A DNA stretch of 64,000 nucleotides from Flectobacillus sp049240685 (GCF_049240685.1 NZ_JBMLSD010000437.1:23920-87919), one strand, 5' to 3'. Counted from the first letter of the stretch, positions 8,741-17,556 are shown. Made by a program: numbers and translations. Notes: a model not told the origin generated them from the sequence alone.

Positions 8741-11068
8741 ATGAAAAAATTGCTGTTCATTATAAGCTTGTGGCATTTATGTTTCACCGATATATTGGCA
8801 CAAAATACCCCGGCATCAATCGACCAATACAATGTGATTTGGAATAGTCCAAGTCAAAATGCAGGGGAATCTATGCCTTGTGGTGGTGGAGATATTGGCT
8901 TGAATGTATGGGTCGAAAAAGGCGATATTTATTTTTACATAGCTCGAAGCGGAACTTTTGATCATAACAATGCAGTCCTGAAACTCGGCAGAATGCGTTT
9001 AACGGTAACTCCAAATGTATTTGAAAACCCTAGCGCTTTTACGCAAGTACTCAGATTATCTTCGGGAGATGTTGTAATAGAAGGAAGCAACGGCAAAATC
9101 AAAACACAGGTTAAAATCTGGGTTGATGTTTTTCGTCCTAATATTTATGTAGAAGTCAATAGCAATCAGTCGATTTCAGCAAAAGCACAATATGAAAGCT
9201 GGCGATATCAAGACCGTTTGATGAGTAAAGGCAAAGAAAATAATGCCAATTCCTACAAATGGGCGCCGCCTCATCAGGTCGTTACGCGTAAGGATAGCAT
9301 TCGCTTTGCCCCAAAAGGAATCCTATTTTATCATAATAATGGTGAAGAAATCTCAGCTTTTGATGTGGTAGTCAAACAACAGGGTTTAGATAGTCTGAAA
9401 AAACAGTTTTACAATCCTATCAAAAATTTAGTGTTCGGTGGCTTCATTTCAGGCAATAACTGGCAACAAGATGGAACAGCACAAGGAAGATACCGTGATA
9501 CAGATTTTAAAGCTTGGAAAATCAAAACCATAAAATCATCTCGCCAACAACAATTGATGATTAGTTTGCAAACCGCAACCACCACAAGTATCTCCGATTG
9601 GGAAAAGAGCTTATTAAACACTCAAGCTGAGGGACAAAAGAATACGCTTTTAGCTCAAAAGGCTACACATAATTGGTGGAAAGAGTTTTGGCAAAAAAGC
9701 TTTATTCATATTACTCCCAATCAAAAAAATAGCAAAAGCTGGGAAATAGCACGCAACTATCAAGTTTTTAGATACCAGTTGGCTTGTAATAACTTTGGAC
9801 AATATCCTACAAAGTTTAATGGTGGTTTGTTTACGGTTGACCCTTACTTTACGGATACAACCATGAAATTTACACCTGATTTTAGAAACTGGGGTGGTGG
9901 AACACATACTGCTCAAAATCAACGTTTGGTCTATTGGGGTTTGTTAAAAACAGGTGATTTTGAAGCGATGAAACCTCAATTTGATTTTTATAAAAGAATA
10001 CTGAATAACGCCGAACTACGCACCAAATACTACTGGGGACATCAGGGAGCAAGTTTTACAGAACAAATAGAAAATTTTGGTTTACCTAATCCAGCAGAAT
10101 ATGGCTGGAAACGCCCCGCTGGCTATGACAAAGGAATGGAATACAATGCTTGGCTCGAATACGAATGGGATACGGCATTGGAATTTTGTTCCATGATATT
10201 GGAAACAGAAAGATTTACAGGAAAAAATATCACTGAATATATTCCTTTGATAGAAAGTTGTCTTCGTTTCTTTGATGAACATTACCAATATTTAGCCAAA
10301 AAACGAGGTAGTAAAGCTTTGGACGGTAACAAACAATTAGTGATTTACCCTGGGTCGGGTGCTGAAACTTACAAAATGGCATACAATCCAAGTTCGACTA
10401 TTGCAGGATTAAAAACGGTGTTGGAGCAACTTCTCTCCTCCCCTTCTCTAGCGTCTGAAAATAAAAAAACTTGGGAAGAAATGCTTTCGAGAATTCCTCC
10501 TATGAGTTTCAGACAATTTGAAAATCATGTAACCATCGCGCCTGCCAAAACTTGGGAGCGTATCAATAATGTGGAAAGTCCTCAACTTTACCCTATTTTT
10601 CCTTGGAATCGCTACGGGATTGGAAGGTCAGGTTTGGACACTGCACGCAATACCTATTTATATGATACCGATGTGCTGAAATTTAGAAGCCATATTGGTT
10701 GGAAACAAGATGTAATTTTTGCGGCACGCCTTGGACTAAGAGAAGAAGCCCAAAAGTTGCTATCGCTTAAACTACAAAATGCCCCTCGCCGATTCCCTAC
10801 TTTTTGGGGGCCGGGCTACGACTGGACACCCGATCATAACTGGGGTGGGTCGGGTATGATTGGTTTACAAGAAATGCTATTACAAACCACAGATCAAAAA
10901 ATATATCTGCTCCCTGCATGGCCCAAAGAATGGGATGTGCATTTCAAACTTCAAGCACCTTACCAAACAAGCGTAGAAGTAGAATGGAAAAATGGTAAGC
11001 TCGAAAAACTCATCGTCATACCCGAATCTCGACGAGCAGATATTATAGAAGCTTGGGAGTTAAAATAG
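8741..11068 (+). CDS. Secreted DUF5703-domain glycoside hydrolase-like protein
   Basis: This 775-residue exported protein (signal peptide to about Ala-Gln at 20-21) opens with the DUF5703 N-terminal beta-sandwich; the stretch MPCGGGDIGLNVWVEKGD (about 45-62) is the family signature. An (alpha/alpha)6-type catalytic barrel follows, rich in Trp and Tyr (NWGGGTHTAQNQRLVYWGL, EYEWDTALEF, YPGSGAETYKMAYNPSS), then a short C-terminal sandwich. The plan is like GH95 fucosidases and their relatives, and an exo-acting role is likely. It is transcribed away from the GH127 operon and shares its intergenic operator region, so the two sides are probably co-regulated. Substrate unknown. Confidence 0.7.
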   Translation: MKKLLFIISLWHLCFTDILAQNTPASIDQYNVIWNSPSQNAGESMPCGGGDIGLNVWVEKGDIYFYIARSGTFDHNNAVLKLGRMRLTVTPNVFENPSAFTQVLRLSSGDVVIEGSNGKIKTQVKIWVDVFRPNIYVEVNSNQSISAKAQYESWRYQDRLMSKGKENNANSYKWAPPHQVVTRKDSIRFAPKGILFYHNNGEEISAFDVVVKQQGLDSLKKQFYNPIKNLVFGGFISGNNWQQDGTAQGRYRDTDFKAWKIKTIKSSRQQQLMISLQTATTTSISDWEKSLLNTQAEGQKNTLLAQKATHNWWKEFWQKSFIHITPNQKNSKSWEIARNYQVFRYQLACNNFGQYPTKFNGGLFTVDPYFTDTTMKFTPDFRNWGGGTHTAQNQRLVYWGLLKTGDFEAMKPQFDFYKRILNNAELRTKYYWGHQGASFTEQIENFGLPNPAEYGWKRPAGYDKGMEYNAWLEYEWDTALEFCSMILETERFTGKNITEYIPLIESCLRFFDEHYQYLAKKRGSKALDGNKQLVIYPGSGAETYKMAYNPSSTIAGLKTVLEQLLSSPSLASENKKTWEEMLSRIPPMSFRQFENHVTIAPAKTWERINNVESPQLYPIFPWNRYGIGRSGLDTARNTYLYDTDVLKFRSHIGWKQDVIFAARLGLREEAQKLLSLKLQNAPRRFPTFWGPGYDWTPDHNWGGSGMIGLQEMLLQTTDQKIYLLPAWPKEWDVHFKLQAPYQTSVEVEWKNGKLEKLIVIPESRRADIIEAWELK

Positions 11069-11077
11069 TAGCTTGAT

Positions 11078-11273
11078 ATTTAGTGAATTGCGATTGAGTG
11101 AATGAATTTTATCTTTATCTATTTACTAGTTCAAGACTTTGTCTTGGACTTATTTTTTATACAGTTTACAAACTGTAGCAAATACTAGTTCGAGACATGG
11201 CTTAAGACGCAAGGCATTGCGTCTTTACTAGTGAAACATATTCACTTATCCACTCAATCACAAATCACTAAAT
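11078..11273. mobile_element. MITE-like palindromic element, copy 1 (about 196 bp)
   Basis: The ends form an inverted repeat: ATTTAGTGAATTGCGATTGAGTG at the left matches the reverse complement of the right end at 21 of 23 positions. Inside are two smaller hairpins: CAAGACTTTGTCTTG (about 11133-11147) and AGACGCAAGGCATTGCGTCT (about 11198-11217). No coding capacity. Related copies are at 32975-33066 and around 59.7 kb, with fragments at 4998-5094 and 12985-13028. Confidence 0.65.
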
Positions 11274-11342
11274 TTAAAATAACGCCCATTTTATTATAAA
11301 GTTGGTGGGCAAAATAGAATTTAATTTTTGTGCCCAAGGCAT

Positions 11343-11443
11343 TCAGGTATCAGCTTTCGGCGGTGGGCTTTGTAAAAAAGCATGGCTGTGGTTAATAAAA
11401 ACATTTTACCACTCTGTGCCTTGTGCCTGTTGCCTTGTCCCTA
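11343..11443 (-). repeat. Dispersed repeat R1a, copy (reverse orientation)
   Basis: About 100 bp. Its reverse complement matches the copy at 27576-27672 over nearly its whole length: a GGCAACAGGCACAAGGC head, an AGAGTGNTAAAATG block, TAACCACANCCATG, and a GCCGAAAGC...TACCTGA tail. No open reading frame is shared between copies. Between this element and the next gene (11444-11823) I see only AT-rich DNA with no clear promoter. Confidence 0.7.
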
Positions 11444-11823
11444 AACACATAACTTAAATCTTATTCTGCACTATTACTAAATATAGTTTTAAGAAATCCC
11501 TAAGTTCATACCAATTGAGTAATTCGAAATCAACTAATACAAAATACTCATTTGTCTCATCAAAATGAACAATTTTATAACACTATAGAACAGTTTTGCC
11601 TAAAAATGACTCAAAATAGCCCTTCCAAATTGTTGCTACAATGGATGATTTGAATAAAAAGCGCAAATTTGATACGTTTTGATTAATATTTGAATAGAAA
11701 TATCAAAGAGAATCTACTTACTTTGTTTCAATAATATATCAAATTAGTTCAATAAAATTACTTTTAAAGACTGTTTGGAATATTATTTCCGAATTAATTA
11801 ACTTAAACGCATTAAAAGAAAAC

Positions 11824-12960
11824 ATGATAAAGTTCAAAAGAGGTTGGTACAAAGGCATTTCATTGGCAGCTTTAATGATGTGTGCTATATCTAACAACTC
11901 AACGGCTCAGGCGCGTAAGGTATGGACAAAAGAGCAGGCAAATGAATGGTATAAAAAACAAGCTTGGCTCGTCGGTGCAAACTACCTTCCTAAATCTGCC
12001 ATCAACCAACTTGAAATGTGGCAAGCAGATACTTTTGATACAGAAAATATTGATAAAGAATTAGGATATGCCCAATCACTTGGAATGAATACCATGCGTG
12101 TGTTTTTGCATGATTTGGCTTATGAAACAGATTCACTAGGTTTTTACAAGCGCATTGATACATTTTTGACTATTGCTCAAAAACATAAAATTCGTCCATT
12201 GATTGTAATTTTTGATTCATGCTGGGATCCATTTCCACAAGTAGGCAAACAACATGAGCCAAAACCACATGTACACAACTCGGGTTGGGTACAAAGTCCG
12301 GGACAAAAAGCCTTGCAAGACGAAAATCAATATATACGTTTAGAGAAATACGTTAAAGCTATCGTAAGTCATTATGCAAAGGATAAAAGAATTTTGGGTT
12401 GGGATGTTTGGAATGAACCAGATAATATGACCGGACCATCTTATGAAAGATTAGAAATCAAAAATAAGATAGATATTATCACTAAACTACTTCCAAAAGT
12501 TTTCGCTTGGGCTCGTGCAGCTAAACCTACACAACCACTTACTTCTGGTGTTTGGGCAGGCAACTGGTCACAAGATGCTAAATTGAAGCCAATCGAAAAG
12601 GTGCAATTAGAAGAATCGGATGTGATTTCGTTTCATAATTATGACAATCCCAAGATTTTTGAAAATAGAATAAAAGAATTGAGCCGTTACGGAAAACCCA
12701 TATTATGTACCGAATACATGGCTCGCCCAAATGGTAGCACCTTCCAAGGTTCATTGCCGATAGCAAAAAAATACAAAGTTGCCATGTTCAACTGGGGCTT
12801 TGTTTCCGGAAAATCTCAAACGATTTATCCTTGGGATAGCTGGACTAAGCAATACAATTCAGAGCCTCCTGTATGGTTTCATGATATTTTCAGAGAAGAT
12901 GGTACTCCATACAAGCAAGAGGAAGTTGACTTTATTAAATCTATGACATTGAAAAAATAA
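11824..12960 (+). CDS. Secreted GH5-like (clan GH-A) glycoside hydrolase
   Basis: 378 residues with a signal peptide ending near Thr-Ala-Gln. It has the (beta/alpha)8 barrel pattern of cellulase-superfamily enzymes: DVWNEPDN gives Glu198 as probable acid/base, and ILCTEYMAR gives Glu297 as probable nucleophile, about 99 residues later, as expected. YLPKSAINQLEMWQ and NTMRVFLHDL are also typical of this group of Bacteroidota enzymes. The protein ends with the barrel and has no binding module. It sits between the DUF5703 gene and decayed hydrolase fragments, so the locus was once larger. Retaining beta-glycan hydrolysis is likely; the glycan cannot be told. Confidence 0.75.
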   Translation: MIKFKRGWYKGISLAALMMCAISNNSTAQARKVWTKEQANEWYKKQAWLVGANYLPKSAINQLEMWQADTFDTENIDKELGYAQSLGMNTMRVFLHDLAYETDSLGFYKRIDTFLTIAQKHKIRPLIVIFDSCWDPFPQVGKQHEPKPHVHNSGWVQSPGQKALQDENQYIRLEKYVKAIVSHYAKDKRILGWDVWNEPDNMTGPSYERLEIKNKIDIITKLLPKVFAWARAAKPTQPLTSGVWAGNWSQDAKLKPIEKVQLEESDVISFHNYDNPKIFENRIKELSRYGKPILCTEYMARPNGSTFQGSLPIAKKYKVAMFNWGFVSGKSQTIYPWDSWTKQYNSEPPVWFHDIFREDGTPYKQEEVDFIKSMTLKK

Positions 12961-12984
12961 GATTTTTTTATAATTACTAGACAA

Positions 12985-13028
12985 AATCGAATTTACTAGT
13001 CCAAGACTAAGTCTTGGACTCATTTTTC
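12985..13028. mobile_element. Fragment of the MITE-like element
   Basis: Contains the palindrome TCCAAGACTAAGTCTTGGA (13000-13018) and matches the inner part of the element at 11078-11273 (TTTACTAGT, C-AAGAC, GTCTTGGAC, TATTTTT). It ends where the similarity of the following pseudogene to GH43 proteins begins, which suggests that insertion and deletion at this point removed the 5' part of that gene. Confidence 0.5.
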
Positions 13029-13205
13029 AAGTCTGCGAATGGCAAAGGAGACTGGATACTCTATCACGCAAGCCCTGAACCCAATCAAGGTTGTGGAAAC
13101 CATCGCTCTCCAAGAGCTCAGGAGTTCACTTGGAATGCCGATGGAACTCTCAACTTTAGAAAACCAGTAAGTACACAAGAACAAATAGCCTTATCGGCAA
13201 AATAA
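13029..13205 (+). pseudogene. C-terminal remnant of a GH43-type enzyme
   Basis: The frame encodes about 58 residues that look like the end of a GH43 arabinofuranosidase/xylosidase: GDWILYHASPEPNQGCG, then HRSPRAQEFTWNADGTLNF and RKPVS before a stop. This is the usual last blade and tail of such propellers (trading-partner Tyr-His, Arg-x-x-Arg-Ala-Gln, FxW-x-x-DGTPxF). No start codon, signal peptide or first four blades are present, so it is a truncated gene. The break falls at the MITE-like fragment just upstream. Confidence 0.65.
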
Positions 13206-13221
13206 GATTTAAGATATGTAT

Positions 13222-13290
13222 TTAGGCATTAGGCTTTAGTAACTACAGCCATACTTTTTACGAAGCCCACCGCCGAAAGCCGTTACCTGA
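13222..13290 (+). repeat. Dispersed repeat R1a, partial copy
   Basis: TTAGGCATTAGGC followed by ACTACAGCCAT and GCCCACCGCCGAAAGCCG...TACCTGA matches the R1a family, but the AGAGTGTTAAAATG block is missing. It lies between two gene remnants, in keeping with repeated rearrangement here. Confidence 0.6.
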
Positions 13291-13406
13291 AAGCTTTGAG
13301 TAAATTTTGCGTACTAACTTAATTCAAAATCCTAACTAGTAAAGCTGAAAAACCTAGTAAATTTTTACAAGTATCACGCAAAGGAATGCCGTAAGGTTAT
13401 GTTTAG

Positions 13407-13562
13407 AATGCCCAGAATGCTCCCATAGAAATCAAACTTTCGACCAAACAAATTTCAGCTTGGATTATCAATAACGACGGTGTTGCGCGCATTCCCGTTA
13501 CCACACGTGACGGCTTTTATCAAGGTGCGGTCGATAACAAAGAGTATAAACCATCACACTAA
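13407..13562 (+). pseudogene. C-terminal fragment of an unidentified exported enzyme
   Basis: An open frame that follows a stop codon and has no start encodes about 51 residues. They include ISAWIINNDGVARIPVTTRD and GFYQGAVDNKEYKPSH, then a stop. Composition and periodicity look like a real protein tail (a beta-rich domain) and codon use matches the neighbouring genes. I cannot assign the family; the tail of a large glycosidase or binding protein is likely from context. It is separated from the GH43 remnant by an R1a fragment. Confidence 0.4.
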
Positions 13563-13628
13563 TTCCATAATGTTGTAATAAATTAAGAGTTGTAGCATTT
13601 CCCTTAATCAAATAACAGTAGAGAGTTC

Positions 13629-13670
13629 GAAAGAAATCAAGTGTTTTATCTCAACTACGAGATTTCTTTC
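13629..13670. repeat. Inverted repeat GAAAGAAATC before the DUF4965 gene
   Basis: Perfect 10-bp arms at 13629-13638 and 13661-13670 with a 22-nt loop, 38 bp before the start codon. It could be a leader hairpin or an operator. There is no T-tract, so a terminator is less likely. Confidence 0.4.
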
Positions 13671-13707
13671 TCACCCAATTCTCTATATCATAAATCAATT
13701 TTATCAC

Positions 13708-16113
13708 ATGAAAAAATCAATTGTTGCACTTCTGAGCCTTTTCAGCATTTCAACGCAAGCTCAACAGTTGCGTCCACCTGCTATTCCACTGATTGCCAAT
13801 GACCCTTATTTTAGCATTTGGTCAGTTTCTGACAAAGCTAATGAGTCGGTAACAAGACACTGGACTGGCAAAAATCACTCTCTTCAAGGTATTGTAGAAG
13901 TTGATGGCAAAGCTTTTCAATTTCTTGGAATGCCAAAAATCAATTACAAAACCTATGCAAGTACAGCCGCAGAAAAAGTATATCAAGCTAAATACACCTT
14001 GGATGCACCTGCTGCTGGTTGGGAAAAAGAATCATTTGACGACAACTCATGGAAAATAGGCACTGCTCCTTTTGGTGATGGTGCGGGTAGCAATCCCATG
14101 CGTCCAAATACCGATTGGAAAACCAAAAAAATCTGGTATCGTCGTGCGGTAGAACTTCCTGCAAAATTCAATGCGGAGAAATTGAGACTACAAGTAAGTA
14201 ATGACGACGATGTTCAAATTTATATCAACGGCGTTTTAGCCTACGAGTGTGGACCTTGCTATATTGCTGGATATGAGCAATATAAACTTTCTCCAGCAGC
14301 ACAAAAAGCCATTAAGCCAGGCAAAAATATTATTGCAGTACACTGTATTAATCCAATCGGTGGTGGTTTTGTTGATGTAGGTATTCAGGAAGAATTACCT
14401 CCAGCAACACCAGTAACAGCGGCAACTCAAACAAGTGTTCAAGTAAAAGCTACTAACACGATTTATACATTTGAGGCAAATGGTGTACAGATAAAAGGGA
14501 CTTTTACTTCTCCCCTATTGATGGACGAATTAGAAGTTTTGGCTCGTCCTGCTTCCTATATCACTTTCGAAACAAGTTCTAAAGATGGTCGTTCTCACAA
14601 AGTAAAAGTGAAAATGGATATTTCGGCAGACTTAGCTGTAAATATGCCTTCTCAGGAAGTAGCAACAAAAGTATTACCAAATACCACTGGTGGATTAAAA
14701 TTGATGTCGGCTGGATCGGTTGAGCAAAAAATCTTAGGAAAACGTGGTGATGATCTTCGTATCGACTGGGGCTATGCGTACATAGCAGCTAAAAATGCTA
14801 CTTTTACCACAGGAACTCCTCAAGAAAGAGTGTTGAAAAGTACCTTTGATTTTGGTACGGTTGGTCAAACATCAAAATCAAATCACTTGATTTTGGCTTA
14901 TGATGACATTTATGCTGTACAGTATTTTGGGAAAAACTTGCGTGCTTGGTGGCGTAGAGATGCTTCGATGACTGCTGAAAAAATGTTGGATGAAGCTGAA
15001 AAAGATTATACAAGACTAATGGCAAAAACTGCGGCTTTTGACCAACAATTGTATCAAGATGCACAAAAAGCAGGTGGCAAAGAATATGCTGACTTGTGCG
15101 AATTAGCTTATCGTCAAGCTATTGCGGCACATAAAACTGTTGACCGTGGTGATGGTACTTTGTTGTTTTTCTCGAAAGAAAACTTTTCAAATGGCTCTAT
15201 CGGTACCGTTGACGTAACTTATCCTTCAGCACCGATGTTCTTGTTGTACAACAATACGTTGATGAAAGGTTTGTTAGAGTTTATTTTCGAATATTCTGAA
15301 TCAGGAAAATGGACAAAACCATTCGCAGCACACGATGTAGGTACATATCCATTGGCAAATGGTCAGACTTATGGCGAAGATATGCCAGTAGAAGAATGTG
15401 GAAACATGATTATTTTGGCAGCAGCTACTTGTTTGAAAGATGGCAATGGCGATTATGCTAAAAAACACTGGTCAACGCTTTCAACTTGGGTAAAATACTT
15501 AGAAGAATATGGTTTTGACCCTGCCAACCAATTGTGTACTGACGATTTTGCTGGTCACTTGGCTCGTAATATCAACTTGTCTGCCAAAGCCATCATGGGT
15601 ATTGCATCGTATGCAAAAATGGCGGAACTCGTGGGTGACAAAGCTACTGCAAACAAATATCAAGCAATGGCAAAAGAGATGGCAAGCAAATGGCAAACGA
15701 TGGCCGAAGATGGCGATCACTATGCTTTGACTTTTGACAAAAAAGGTACTTGGTCTCAAAAATACAATTTGGTTTGGGATGAGCTTTTGGGCTTAAATGT
15801 ATTTCCAAAATCAGTAATGCAAAAAGAAATTAAGTATTACTTGAACAAACAAGAGAAATATGGATTGCCTTTGGATTCAAGAAAAACATACACTAAGTCT
15901 GACTGGATTATGTGGACAGCAACAATGGCTGATTCGCAACAAGACTTCGAGGCGTTGATTCATCCGATTTGGAAATTCGCGAACGAAACAACTTCAAGAG
16001 TTCCATTGTCTGACTGGCACGAAACAACCAACGCTAAACAAGTGGGCTTCCAAGCTCGCTCGGTAGTGGGAGGATATTTTATCAAAATGCTAAAAGGAAA
16101 ACTTAATAAATAA
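13708..16113 (+). CDS. Secreted DUF4964/DUF5127/DUF4965/DUF1793 ('glutaminase A-like') protein
   Basis: 801 residues with a signal peptide to about residue 19. LRPPAIPLIANDPYFSIWS (21-39) is the DUF4964 start. Residues about 90-225 are an inserted galactose-binding-like sandwich (DDNSWKIGTAPFGDG, IWYRRAVELP, DDDVQIYINGVLAYECG). DUF5127 follows (about 250-400), then the helical DUF4965/DUF1793 part, with FFSKENFSNGSIGTVDVTYP, EDMPVEECGNMIILAA, LCTDDFAGHLARNINLSAKA and SDWHETT. The fungal homologue GtaA was described as a glutaminase, but the Bacteroidota proteins lie in glycan loci and have a GH-like barrel, so glycosidase activity is at least as likely. A strong terminator follows. Confidence 0.8.
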   Translation: MKKSIVALLSLFSISTQAQQLRPPAIPLIANDPYFSIWSVSDKANESVTRHWTGKNHSLQGIVEVDGKAFQFLGMPKINYKTYASTAAEKVYQAKYTLDAPAAGWEKESFDDNSWKIGTAPFGDGAGSNPMRPNTDWKTKKIWYRRAVELPAKFNAEKLRLQVSNDDDVQIYINGVLAYECGPCYIAGYEQYKLSPAAQKAIKPGKNIIAVHCINPIGGGFVDVGIQEELPPATPVTAATQTSVQVKATNTIYTFEANGVQIKGTFTSPLLMDELEVLARPASYITFETSSKDGRSHKVKVKMDISADLAVNMPSQEVATKVLPNTTGGLKLMSAGSVEQKILGKRGDDLRIDWGYAYIAAKNATFTTGTPQERVLKSTFDFGTVGQTSKSNHLILAYDDIYAVQYFGKNLRAWWRRDASMTAEKMLDEAEKDYTRLMAKTAAFDQQLYQDAQKAGGKEYADLCELAYRQAIAAHKTVDRGDGTLLFFSKENFSNGSIGTVDVTYPSAPMFLLYNNTLMKGLLEFIFEYSESGKWTKPFAAHDVGTYPLANGQTYGEDMPVEECGNMIILAAATCLKDGNGDYAKKHWSTLSTWVKYLEEYGFDPANQLCTDDFAGHLARNINLSAKAIMGIASYAKMAELVGDKATANKYQAMAKEMASKWQTMAEDGDHYALTFDKKGTWSQKYNLVWDELLGLNVFPKSVMQKEIKYYLNKQEKYGLPLDSRKTYTKSDWIMWTATMADSQQDFEALIHPIWKFANETTSRVPLSDWHETTNAKQVGFQARSVVGGYFIKMLKGKLNK

Positions 16114-16123
16114 AATGAAAACG

Positions 16124-16162
16124 CTGTGGCTATTAGGTCTGCTGACAAATAGCCACAGTTTT
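16124..16162 (+). terminator. Rho-independent terminator after the DUF4965 gene
   Basis: Perfect 11-bp stem CTGTGGCTATT / AATAGCCACAG (16124-16134 and 16148-16158) with a 13-nt loop, followed by TTTT and preceded by AAAA on the other side. It begins 10 nt after the stop codon. Confidence 0.8.
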
Positions 16163-16286
16163 CGAACAAAAGAACAGTAAATTTGGGATTTTAAATTGTT
16201 CATTTTTTATTTAAATCTTCTCAAAATAGTCTCTGTTAAGTATTAGTGCAGAGTTAGATTTAACTTTTGTGTTTTAGGCACTAGGC

Positions 16287-16488
16287 GACAGGCACAAGGC
16301 AAAGAGTGATAAAATGCTTTTTAATTTCATTGCCGAATGCTCAAAGCTGAAGGCCGTAAGCATTCATTCATGATATTGAAAAATACTTGTACTTACGGCT
16401 TTCAGCGATGGGCTTTAGACAAAAGCGCGTCTGTGGTTATCAGAAATATATTAATAATCTCTGTCTTTTGCCTGTTGCCTATAGCACA
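16287..16488. repeat. Two R1a dispersed repeats in inverted orientation
   Basis: A forward copy (about 16287-16378: AGGCGACAGGCACAAGGC, AGAGTGATAAAATG, GCCGAATGC) is followed by a reverse copy (about 16391-16488: CGGCTTTCAGCGATGGGCTT, CTGTGGTTA, TTTTGCCTGTTGCC). An open frame across them is not a gene, since it is made of repeat sequence. Confidence 0.65.
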
Positions 16489-16499
16489 CAACCTAAATA

Positions 16500-16740
16500 G
16501 GGCTATAACGGACGCTAACGCCAAAAATATTGATCGTGTGAGTACTCATACCGAAAAGACACAGTTCGTGGCTCTTAGCGCAAATATCGCAGCCACAAAC
16601 CTATCTATTGCCAACATAATGAATCTAACTGGGCTAAAAATATCGGCTAACCTTCCCACACACAATCCAGACTAGCATAAGTGTGTGCGCACGTGTGGGC
16701 TCTACGGCGGCTGGTGTCGAGGATATGTTCTTCTCTCCTA
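16500..16740. other. Structured non-coding region of unknown nature
   Basis: This stretch has a higher G+C content than its surroundings and several short inverted repeats: CGTGGCT...AGCCACA (about 16569-16603), CCCACAC...GTGTGGG (about 16657-16709) and TGTGTGCGCAC. It shares GCTAACGCCA with the hairpin element at 54176-54300. It does not look protein-coding. An integron attC-like site, a degraded repeat or an RNA gene are all possible; none is shown. Confidence 0.3.
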
Positions 16741-16806
16741 TCCCAAAAATTCATTACAAGTAGTTAGTGGTGTACAGAGGATTTTAAGCTTATCCATTAC
16801 CATACT

Positions 16807-16883
16807 GGATTTGGGATTGCAGATTGCAGAAGTATTACCTCAGTTCTCAATATTTCCGCAATCAGCAATCCCAAATCTACAAT
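16807..16883. repeat. R2-type palindromic repeat, diverged copy
   Basis: GATTTGGGATTGC at the left end is matched by GCAATCCCAAATC at the right end, with ATTACCTC and TATTTCCGCAATC inside. It resembles the R2 copies at 38773-38879 and 54303-54408 in plan. Confidence 0.55.
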
Positions 16884-16952
16884 TAGTCACTAAAAACAGC
16901 TTCATTTTTCTGGAATAATCCGAAAAATGAGGCTGTTTTTAGCCATTTTACC

Positions 16953-17392
16953 ATAACCAATTTCACGGAATTTTATGTAAAATCTTCGTTTCTGAGAGAT
17001 TTAAGCATTTTTTTTCTATAACCAAAATCACGATTAACTATAACCATTTTCACGGAGCGGGTTTTTTACTTTAACAAATTTGACCCAGCTACCTTTCATA
17101 TTCACATCATTTTTTAATCATTTAAGAAATCAAAGAAGAACTATTTTTTTTAGAGTCGATTAAAAAAAATAAACAAAAAATTTTTAAAAAAACAACAACA
17201 TTCTCTTTTGTTGTTTTAACTTTTTTTATTCTTTTTTATGTTTAAGGGCTCTGTAACTATTTGATTTTCAATTTATTACAAAGGTAACTATAACCAAAAT
17301 CACGACAACTATAACCATTTTCACGGAGAACTATAACCAAAATCACGGTTAACTATAACCATTTTCACGGAGAACTATAACCAAAATCACGA
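16953..17392 (+). repeat. Origin iterons: eight 16-bp copies in two alternating forms
   Basis: Eight direct copies start at 16953, 17018, 17040, 17290, 17311, 17333, 17355 and 17377. Four read ATAACCAAAATCACG, three read ATAACCATTTTCACGG, and the first is ATAACCAATTTCACGG. Within the clusters (17018-17055 and 17290-17392) the two forms alternate strictly with a 21-22 bp period. Position, repeat size and the Rep_3 gene downstream show that this is the replication origin. Confidence 0.9.
17089..17289. other. AT-rich spacer of the origin (candidate unwinding region)
   Basis: The DNA between the two iteron clusters is very AT-rich with A and T runs. It contains one stem-loop, AAAACAACAA / TTGTTGTTTT (17189-17198 and 17208-17217), followed by T-rich DNA. 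In iteron plasmids such regions are where the duplex opens. No convincing DnaA box (TTATNCACA) was found in it. Confidence 0.45.
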
Positions 17393-17435
17393 TTAACTAT
17401 AACTATAACTCGACGGAGTTATAGTTATAGTTAAT
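17392..17435. promoter_or_regulatory. 20-bp perfect palindrome upstream of rep, probable Rep operator
   Basis: Arms at 17392-17411 and 17416-17435 are perfectly complementary around a GACG centre. They are built of CTATAAC half-iteron units. The left arm starts in phase with the 22-bp iteron series, and its ninth repeat is replaced by this palindrome. In R6K and pPS10-like plasmids the Rep dimer represses its own gene at an inverted repeat sharing half a site with the iterons. The same role is inferred here. Confidence 0.6.
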
Positions 17436-17556
17436 TCTTTGTATATTTGTTAGAGAAAGGCACATTACAACTATTTATATGATAGTACTTTTGGTAACTC
17501 TTTAGCAGAGCACCAATTATATCAATGTCATGTGAATTAAAACTCTGAACTAATTA

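Noticed and set aside
16337..16675. 112-codon open frame
   Set aside because: Its first half is R1a repeat sequence and its second half the structured stretch; no domain, no ribosome site, no coding bias.
17290..17392. Short repeats at 22-bp spacing that might be CRISPR-like
   Set aside because: Spacers are only 5-6 nt; with the Rep gene next to them they are iterons.
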